Shown here one piece after another: positions 55,301 to 64,000 of a DNA stretch of 64,000 nt. Below the pieces are notes generated by a model. That model had not been told where the DNA came from. It saw only the letters and a program-made list of their open reading frames with translations, and ran no database searches. The DNA lies in the NCBI GenBank assembly GCA_021613535.1, contig CP075497.1, positions 10,106,001 to 10,170,000 of the forward strand, written 5' to 3'. The DNA comes from Adineta vaga (Eukaryota; Rotifera). Position 1 is the stretch's first letter. The number at the start of each line of letters is the position of its first letter. Made by a program: the position numbers and the translations under genes.

Positions 55301-58300
55301 CACTAACAAATATACCTAGAAGAAAAACAATTTAAACAAATGAAATCGAATTTTTCTCGAAAATTACCTTCGAGATACATCCATTTACGTTGTACATTGA
55401 TCCATAATTCAATAACCTAGAAGAAAACAATTGCTATTTGAATTCAACGACAAATTTATTTTACTTCAGCAATATGTGATAAACTTTTTTCCCATTCTTG
55501 TACAGTTTTTAAGAATGGTCCAATGTATCTTGAGCCAGCCATACCTTGTAAAGCCATTGTATGATCATCTAATTGTTGTAAAACTTCATCACAAGCTCCT
55601 AATACATAACCACGATCTTGATTGCCTTTAACATATTTAATCACATTAAATTTCACTTTTTCCCATGCATCAACAACTTCACGTACACCCTAAATTGTCA
55701 TTTATTGTTCAGTATAATCGAAAAGAAATCTTTTATCTCTACCTTTTCAATTTGAAGTTCTTTCGTTGCTGATGTAACAATATTTTGAATAACATCATTG
55801 AAACGTTGTAAATTCATTTGAAAGAGATTTTCTAATGTAAATGATTCCGGATTCATATCAAATTCAATACTTGTTTCTTTCATCAATGTACGCCAATGAC
55901 GTTCACGTAAAGCTTCATTTTTCAAGTCTAACATTAATGGTAATGATTCTCGGAATTCTTTCATTCCTGTTTCGATTAATTTAGCTAATGGCATGCCTTT
56001 GACTTCACGTGGCATTTTCTTTAATTCTTTTATGAAATTTTCAATACCATCAATGAGTAATTGAACATCTAAATCACGCCATAATGTTTCCGACCAAATT
56101 TGTCGTGCTTTGATTTGAGATTCATATAATTGATATAATTTTTCTAAATTTTTCATTTCTTTTTGTACAACATACAATTCTGGATAGGATGAAATTGGTA
56201 AATTGAATAATTTCTCGGCATTCGTTAATTCTTGTTTTTCAGCTTCGATTTTTGTTAATTCATCACGATATGTTTTCATTAATTTTAAACCTTGTGGTAA
56301 TTCATCAGCAATTTTTATTGAACCAGGACCATGTTTAGCAAATTTATCTGCAAAAGCAACAATTGATTTTCTCAAACGATCAAGTTGAATAAGAGTAATT
56401 TCAGTGAAACGACTTTTAACACGTTTAAGATTAACATCACGATGTTTAGAATTGAGAAATATTTCATCCCAACGACGATTTAATGATTGAAGAATAGTTT
56501 TTTCTTCTTCACTTGTCTTGAAAAGAAAAGAAAAGAAATCAATTATTTCATAGAGTCAACGACTGTTTCTATCTTACTTTGTAATGATAACATTCTAATA
56601 GATTGTATTTATTTTTAACATCATTTGTCTTGGCTTCGATAATATCCGATTGACTTTGAATTTCTGCAATTGTTCGTAATACAAATTTCAAATCTTCTAA
56701 TGTATCTGTTGATAATTTCAAATTCTTTTCATATTCCTAAAATATCGAATAAAAGACACAACAACATTTAGAACGGATTGAATCAAAAACAAATAACTTT
56801 ACATCAAGTTTATCACGTAATTCAAATAATTTCGATTTAGCATCTTCAGCAAGAAACTTATTGAATATATTGATCGTTTCTTTTGCATGACCAGTTAAAT
56901 CATTTAAAAATGACGTTAAATTTAATTGTGCAAAATCGAAATCTTTCAAACGATTCATTGCTGTTAACTAAAACGACAAACAAAAACATATTCTTGATAG
57001 AAAATAGTTTATGAATAACTTACTTCATCAAGATTTTTCTGATATTTTGTTACTTCTTCATCGAATGTACCTAATGATGGATGTTTAGCGAAGAATTTCT
57101 CACAGACTGCCAACTAGATAGAAAATGTATTTTGAGAAAATCAAACTTGAATTTACTTAAATCGATTCTTTACTTTATCTGATCGCCATAGATGTTTGAA
57201 ATCACGAAATCTTAATAGGAATTTCTTCATATTAGCAATGGTATTTTGTACAACACTTTGTGCTGTAGCTGCTATTTCATGAATTTCAGGTATGTATTTA
57301 ATATCATCATAGAATGTATAGATATGTTCAGCTTCTTGACTTGATGATGAAGTTGTTGTTGCTGAATGTTTTGTATTTGTTGGAATAATAGCTGATGATG
57401 TTTCGAAATCGTTTGCTCCTTGAATACCTGATGTAGTCATAGCACTTTGTGATTTGTCGTACTTGACAGGTGTTACTTCGATACATGAACCGTCTTTCCA
57501 TCGATAGAAATAACTGGTACTAAATTGAAGAAAAACTCACTCATTTCAAGTAAAGTTTGATTAATTTAAAAATTCCCTCGTGTTATTTATATCATTAAAA
57601 TAACCATAACAATGTTAATTTGTACGTTCAAATTAATTTCAAGAAAGAAAAAAACAACGGACCAAAGCGAAATTAAGAAAAAGTATCAAGAAGATTTCTG
57701 TACACTATAAATCTTATCAGACTAAACAACCATGTATCAACGATCACCAAAAGAGAAAGGAGCGCATATGAAAGAAAGAAAGAAAGAAAAAGCGAACAAA
57801 AAAGTTATTTGGATGATAATTCTTTTGCACAAACAGTTTCATGTGCAACAGCTTCGCGCATTTGTAATGCTTTATTACGTAATTTAATCAAATGTTGTTG
57901 TTGATTATCGATAAGATTTATTAATTGTTTAGCATATTTTTCACGATCATAACTCATATGTGTTGAAGAATCAAGAACAGTTTGATGATTGGCAAGTAAA
58001 TGTGGTAATTCATCAAGAAATTCATGATGAGATTCTAATGTTAGATCTTCTAATTCATGAGAACGAGCAATTGCTTGTTCAAATTTACGTTTTGGTTGTT
58101 GATTTTTCAGTACTTTATTTTGAACATCTGAATGCGTTTTCGATATTGTTGTACGTGATGGTGCGACAACTTGTGTACTTGATTCATTCAAATATTCTTC
58201 ATCGTCATAATAATCGTCTTCATCAGGTGATGGAGAATCATCATGTATTGCTTGATTTGGTTTTTGATGAAGTTCAATACCACGTTGTTTTAATTCATCA

Positions 58301-61300
58301 ACATTCAATTCTTTGACACGATCAGCATATCGTAATGTATTTAATGTATGATCAACATCACTATTTCCAGGAGAAATCATAGCAATCATACAAACTTTAC
58401 ATTTTTCACCGATAAATGAATCACGAAGAACTTTTGTTAACGTTGAACCACGAAATGGAATATGTTCAGCATTACGACCCAGTGCACGTATACATTCTTT
58501 TAATGTTAATAATGATTTATTGATTTGAGCACCTTCCATTAATGTTATCTTATCATTTGTTTGAGTATCCCGACCACGTTCACTACCTGCAAGATCAATT
58601 AAAGAAATTTTTCCATATTCTTTATTTGTATTTTGTCGTTTTAAAATGATTTGAAAAACAGCATGAGAACGCGATGAATGTTCATTTGCTGATGTTGTAC
58701 CTGAAGTTCGTACACTCATTCCACGACGTATTAATGACATAACATCAGTGACAGATTCAACTTGTTCTTCTTTTTTTCCCACAACTTGAACTAAATTCTT
58801 ATGATCTTCTAATACACGTAAACGTTTCTTATCGTTAAATAAATCGAATACTTTAGTACAATAGATTTCAAAAAATGTACAATAAACATCAAATTGATCT
58901 CGATTTGGTGATTTATGTAATTGATGAAAGATATCATTTGCTGTTAATGCATAGATTCCTTTGGAAAAATCGACATCACGCTGACTTAAATCGCCACCCA
59001 TCGTATATGTTTTACCTGAATGAGAAGACGTCTGATTGAAAGATTGCTTTGTTTTTCATCATATTTAACTTACCAGAACCAGTTTGTCCATAAGCAAATA
59101 CCAATGGATTACATCCTTGAAATAATGAACGTACTAATGGTTTCGCCGTAAAATGATAAACAAGTTCATTGGTACATGATTCATGCATAGCATAATCAAA
59201 ACGAAATTTATGATTGTCAATATATTTCGTTAAATCAAGTTTAACTTTGGGTAAATGTACAACAACATGATCTTTATTTGGAATTGTTAAGACATCGATG
59301 TCTTTTTTATTCAATTCTTTTTTTGTTATTGGTCTTTTTCGTACGCAAACAGTAATTCTTAAATCTTTTTGTTGATCATTGATATTGAGATGTTTCATTC
59401 CAAGTTGTTGTCGATATTCATTAACCATTGCTTGAAATTCCCATGCTGGAACTGAAGGATCATTTTCCGATAATTTTTGTCGACGTTTTTCATGTACTAC
59501 TCGTCTTTGTTCACGATTTGCAGCTATACGTTCAATTTCTTTAACAACTTTTGATTTACTTGGATCGACCGAAGAATTCTGTTGTCGTTGTGGTGATTGT
59601 TCATTTACATTGGAGGTTCTGTCTAATCGTGATTGTCGTGGTAGTTTTTCAGAATCTTTTTTCACTTGACGATGTGTTTGCATAACATTATTTTCATTGA
59701 AATTATGATCATTATGATCCGTATCGAGATTTCGACTTATAGCACCAATACGTGAGGAAGATTGTGTGATTGATTGAAAGAGATTTGGATTAAGTTTCAC
59801 GACAGCATCTAAATCAACTTCTTTGCCTTTACCTTCATTCTTTTCTTGCCATTCAACAGTTATTGTTCGTATAGAATGATTAACATTGGTTATGACTGCT
59901 TGATGAATTCGACCGTTTGATCGTTGAATATCAACAACTTGACCAGAATGAAGACATGAAAGATATTGTTGAGAATTGAGACTCATTTGCTCGAGATTTT
60001 AATCTTTTAATTGATTGAATGCAAATGCAAATTAATCGTTGTTTTTTTTTCATAGATGAAGGAGGAGAAGAGAAAGTTTTATTTTTCTTCACTACGACTT
60101 CAAAACTTTACCATTTTTCTTGTCGTTTTCTTTTTTAATCGGTATCGTTAAAATGCGAACGCAACGAAGCAACAAACTCACATACAGATGTGATGAAAGC
60201 GTTTGTTCATATTTTTCTAAGAGAAGTCGTTGCCTAGAGATTTTGTGTAACGTCAAAAACAAGTTGAGAAAGAAAGAAAGGACAGAAAGAATAAGTAAGT
60301 GAGAGAGGAAAAAAACGAGAAGAAGACAGAACAAACGAGAACAATCAGACGAAAAAGAAAAATAAACTAGAGAGACAGCAATCGATGCTATTTTTAAAGT
60401 GGAATGTATAACACGCTTTCAACGGTGATTATTAACTAGACTTTTTTCCTTACTAAGAATAAAAAGTAAACTTTCAACTTACACTTCAACACAATCTCGC
60501 ATTGTTTGACGAAACAATTTGATGATTTCATTTTGATTCGGTTGCATAGCTACAGCTGGTACAACTAGTAGAGCATCAACATGAAACAAAGGTTTGGAGC
60601 CATGTTCCAATGTATCACGTAATGTTTTCAAATTCTCAGTGACAAGCTAATTAATGAAAGAATACAAATAAATGAGACTTTTTCATCTTCAATAAACAAA
60701 CAAAGATTTTACTTCAGTTAGAGTTGCAAGTATTTGCCTTTCCCAATAAGCATAATAAGCAGTCATTTTTGATGATTGAGATGTATTCGTATTAAAAACA
60801 AGGCCTTCGACTTTGGTAATTAACGGACCAATAAGTTTGTATTTTTTTTGTAATTCAAGTGCATCACGTCGTCGTTGAAATTCAACAAATTCAAAATATT
60901 CCTTTTTTTTTATTAAAAGAAAATTTATTTTATACTAAAAAATGAAACAATTGATTAGACTTACTCGACAATGGATCAGTGAACCATCAGCATTAAGTGG
61001 TGGTTCACGAAAAAGATTACATTGACGAATTTCATCGAGAAATATATGAACATCTTGAGCATTCTTTTTTACTTGATTTACTGTTGAATCAAGTTTCGAG
61101 ATCATCTTGAAAATAGAAAAAGCAATTTATACATATATTTCTTTTCATAGATTAACACTGATTCTTTACTTCAGATGTGACTGTAATAAATTTCTCATGA
61201 TTAGTAGAAATCCATGGTAATCGTTGCGTTCCTGTTTGCATATTTCGCTTTAACAATCGTAAATGATCTTCAAGTAAAGCTTGTTCATGTGGTTCAAGTG

Positions 61301-64000
61301 AATCAATGACACGATTGTAATGTTTAAGAACAATTTTCAATTGTGTAGAAATTTGTTTTAATTTTTCTTCCTATTCATTGAAAAACAAATTTAATGAATA
61401 TTATTCCTAAGATTTATCTTTAATTCTAATCTCAGCTTTGTTTTCATCGACATAATTTAGCAAACACATCGCTGAATAACTCGAAAAATTCAGGTCTTGG
61501 TGACCGTGACTTTAGAAAAACTCAAATCGATATAATTGATTTTCAACAAGTCTCAAAATAAAAATACATTAAGTATGTCTGCAGAACGCAACCTTCGGGA
61601 AGAAAATTCATCGCAAAAAAATTTCCTTTTCTTCTTCTTCTTACATTTAATGCTAAATGCCGAATATTTTCAGGTAAAATATAATCAAATTGTTCTAGGT
61701 ATCTTGCTTCTGTTGTCATTTCATTCAGTTGTGGATCATAATCAATAATATATCGAGGTGTATATGGATTTTGATCTATAAAGAAAACGCCGCCAATTCG
61801 ATTGTAAAATATTCTTTCAATAGATCAACATACTTTCAGCAAGTGGTAATTCTTTGAGAACATTTCGTTTTTGTAAAGTTGGAAGAATCTGTTCTGTACG
61901 TGCTCGCCATTCGGTAAATTTTGCATCTTCAAATGCTTTCATTTCTTTTGCTACTCGAAGATAATAACTTTTAATCTATAAATGAAAAACATCGTGAAAT
62001 AATTTGAATTCAATTAGTGCGAACTTACTTGTTTGCCGAATTCTGTTTGCATTAAAGTTTCTTTCGTATGTAAACGTAGCATTGTATGTTTAATGCGTCG
62101 AAATAATGAACGACTCCAAGCAATAGCACCAGAATATGGAGTTTGATTTTTATTCATTGGTGGATTATTTTTATTATGTTGGAAGATATTATTGATTTCT
62201 GAAATCTATAATATAGAGAAAAAAATGTAATAAAAATTTATGGATTATTTGACTTTGATCATTACTTCATTATCATATTGTCGTAAAATATCATTGAAAC
62301 GTTTATTCATTTCATCTTGCATTGTTAAACGAGTATTGTTTTTCTCGAATTTTAGTAACATATCAAAGGCACTTTCTGCCGAGCTGAAAATATAGATGAA
62401 TGATGAATAGTGAGGAGAATGAAAGTTTGATTTTTACCGTAAGTTTTTGAACGATTCGGAAGTGAAACTTTTAGTTTGATCATCGATTTCTTCGATTTGT
62501 TGAGCGTAATTTTGACGTACCATTTTCCATTTTTCGTAATCTTCAATACGAAATGGATCGCATGGTGCCTTGTTAAGAGAAGAAAAAGAAAAAAAATTGT
62601 TCATTTTGTTCAATAAGAATAATTACATGTTCGATTAATTCTAAGACTTTATGAACACGATCAAGAATTTCATTAATTTTCTGTGGTTTTCCAGTTACAG
62701 ATTTCAATTCGGGTGTAAATATTTTATAAAATTCTTCTAATTCTTTGGCAATATCAATAAAATCATTACAAATATGCGCCATATGATCTGTTATTCTAAA
62801 TAAACGTTTATTATCAAATTCCCATCGAGAATCGCGTCCCGATTTTTCAATTTCAGCTCGAACATCGATGTAAGCCTATAAAGAAAAGAATCAGTACATA
62901 TCTTTCTCAGAAAATCAATTTACTTGTTTCCAACGTTCTAACATAGTTTTAGCTTCTGTACATTTTTCGACAATTTCATTTGGTTGATAACTAAACCAAA
63001 AAAAGACAAAGTCAAAGAATGCAATATGTGTTATGATGATTCTATTCTTACCTAAATAATGTTCGAACGTTGATACAACGTGCAACCCGATCACATAATT
63101 GATGAGCAATACGTTCCATTAAAGGTACCATACGTTCATCACGATTATAATGTCGAGAGATAATCCAAACCATACGTAAGGCACTCATCATTTTTGGAAT
63201 AGTTTCAGTTACAACACGAAATGATACACCATGAGTGACATTTTTGAAATGACGTTCAAGAGTTGAGAGAAACCTATTGAATAAAATTCATCCGCGTTGA
63301 AACTAATGAATTGCTTTATTAAAAGATTCTTACTTGACGTTATCTTTTGCTTCGAAATAATATTTTGATAAATCTGCGCGAGTATCACGAAAGGAGGATG
63401 CTGCTGCGTTTTCAGCTGTTTCAAGTTTTTCTAAGACTTTTTCGACATGTTCTTGTTTGGTTTGTTCATATAAACTACTTAATGAAATATTACGTTCACG
63501 CCACCAATCAATTTCTCCCAATGGGCCAGGTGTTTGTGCTGTCTAGAAATGAGAAAAATCAAATTTTATCTCGATTATTTCTTATTTTCTTATTTACTTT
63601 TTTCAATTCACGTTCAAGTGCTTCACGAATTTCACCATTCCATTTATATACAAGACTTTCAGCTTGTTCAATCATATCTTTATTTGATTTAACGATCTTA
63701 TTGACATCGAAATGTTGTGGTAATTCGAGACGAACTTCGCCTTGAATAAAAAATCCATTAGTTATTCTGAAAATATTAAAAATAATAATATTTACCTTCA
63801 AGTTGACGAAGTGTTAAACCAATTTGATTGAGAAATTTTTGTAATTGAATTAAAAATTCATCCCGTAACATAGTTCGTACTTCCAATTCATGTTTACGTC
63901 GCTAAATCACAAGAAAAAAACAACAAATAGAAACTACATAACAAAATTCATTGTGTAACTAACTTGTTCAGCACGCATTTGTTTCTCGTGCTCTTCACTT
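43364..64000 (-). CDS. DNAH10: Axonemal dynein heavy chain, DNAH10-like (I1/f inner arm); 5' end outside window
   Basis: I joined about 65 exons in one frame, about 4,430 codons, stopping at 43364. The stem (64000-60483, then 57519-54097) follows DNAH10: [29 protein letters not shown] joined to [11 protein letters not shown]. The ring has four P-loops: GPAGTGKT in AAA1 (exons 54018-53791), GPTGGGKT in AAA2 (about 52843), GESGTSKT in AAA3 (about 51530) and GVGGSGKAS in AAA4 (about 50200). The coiled-coil stalk and microtubule-binding region follow (49003-47823). The C-terminus ends [16 protein letters not shown]...[13 protein letters not shown], as in DNAH10. It would drive ciliary bending as one heavy chain of the I1/f inner arm. 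There are no frameshifts or stops. Most introns are about 60 bp; exceptions are 331 bp (44529-44859), 252 bp (49201-49452), 270 bp (61375-61644) and the 2,963-bp kinesin-bearing intron. The gene starts upstream of base 64000. Confidence 0.95.
49370..49389. repeat. (TA)n tract in a dynein intron
   Basis: Perfect TA run inside the unusually long 252-bp dynein intron 49201-49452. A second TA run (about 49553-49570) lies in the next intron. Confidence 0.85.
53946..53957 (-). other. 12-nt microexon inside the dynein AAA1 Walker A motif
   Basis: The preceding exon (54018-54048) ends one base into an Ala codon. The next large exon (53791-53882) starts two bases into a Gly codon. Only the 12 bases at 53946-53957, flanked by TTTTAG and GTATGA, restore the frame. 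They supply the residues that complete GAPAGPAGTGKT. Flanking introns are 60 and 63 bp. Skipping it keeps the frame but removes four residues of the ATP-binding loop. Confidence 0.85.
57520..60482 (-). other. 2,963-bp dynein intron hosting a complete kinesin-13 gene
   Basis: The donor is GT|GTAAGTTG at 60482 and the acceptor TTTAG at 57520. The exon before it ends ...RDCVE plus two bases of a Val codon; the exon after it supplies the third base and reads [11 protein letters not shown], matching DNAH10 order. The kinesin occupies 57805-59986, leaving about 500 bp upstream and 285 bp downstream inside the intron for its promoter and 3' end. Confidence 0.88.
57805..59986 (-). CDS. Kinesin-13 microtubule depolymerase, KIF2-like, nested in a dynein intron
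   Basis: Two exons, 59074-59986 and 57805-59015, with one 58-bp intron; 707 aa, matching KIF2A (about 706). The N-terminal 200 residues are basic and include the neck (EWEFQ-like [12 protein letters not shown]) just before the motor. The motor spans about 208-535: [10 protein letters not shown]-loop GQTGSGKT (300-307), [11 protein letters not shown] (switch I), [10 protein letters not shown] (switch II), [15 protein letters not shown] central motor preceded by a neck is diagnostic of kinesin-13, which removes tubulin from microtubule ends in spindles and cilia instead of walking. The loop-2 KVD finger reads KLD (249-251). The C-terminus is acidic then coiled. It has its own ATG and stop and shares the strand with the host dynein. 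Only one intron, unlike its intron-rich neighbours. Confidence 0.94.

Noticed and set aside
57805-60482. Idea that the dynein is two separate genes split by the kinesin
   Set aside because: The split Val codon and the surrounding residues join exactly as in DNAH10, and no start or stop codon closes either half.
61375-61644. Possible extra dynein exon inside the 270-bp intron, with a 70-codon plus-strand frame over it
   Set aside because: The flanking exons already join in frame and match the family order (HLALN followed by EEKLK), and the intron has stops in all relevant frames.

Overview
The window is eukaryotic nuclear DNA from an animal. It is AT-rich, and the genes are cut by many very short introns, mostly 45-65 bp with GT..AG ends. 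The gene set is metazoan: HECT ligase, srGAP, plasma-membrane Ca2+ pump, PITX-type homeobox, MECOM/PRDM16-type zinc-finger protein and axonemal dynein. Tiny introns, compact spacing and animal developmental and ciliary genes together suggest a bdelloid rotifer or a similar small-genome lophotrochozoan. That placement is inference. I rebuilt most genes exon by exon, and every rebuilt model stays in frame.

Layout. 0-3 kb (+): WWP/ITCH-type HECT E3 ligase. 3.8-7.7 kb (+): ankyrin-repeat protein of the ANKRD28/44/52 type, tail-to-tail with 7.9-8.6 kb (-) ribosomal protein uL1/RPL10A. 9.6-10.4 kb (+): PITX-like homeobox gene. 11.3-12.7 kb (-): SLC52A riboflavin transporter. 13.2-14.3 kb (-): secreted Cys-rich protein that I do not recognise. 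15.3-21.3 kb (-): srGAP (F-BAR, RhoGAP, SH3). 23.3-27.6 kb (+): PMCA-type Ca2+ ATPase. 28.8-31.1 kb (+): PDE1-type phosphodiesterase. 31.6-32.3 kb (+): small one-pass membrane protein with PPxY motifs. 32.6-38.1 kb (-): MECOM/PRDM16-like zinc-finger gene without a visible PR domain, followed by about 5 kb of gene-free low-complexity DNA. 43.4-64.0 kb (-): an axonemal dynein heavy chain of the DNAH10 (I1/f inner arm) type, about 65 exons in the window, with its 5' end beyond the window.

The most notable feature is in the dynein gene. One intron is 2,963 bp (57520-60482), against about 60 bp for most of its other introns. It holds a complete kinesin-13 gene (57805-59986) on the same strand. The dynein codon split by this intron joins correctly across it, so the kinesin is truly nested and the dynein is not two separate genes. 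Other points of interest are a 12-nt microexon inside the dynein AAA1 Walker A motif, the reduced MECOM-like protein, two orphan membrane or secreted proteins, and a start-stop uORF overlapping the srGAP start codon.

The genes do not form an operon or a single pathway. PMCA and PDE1 are neighbours and both belong to calmodulin-regulated families. The dynein and kinesin-13 are both microtubule motors with ciliary relevance.
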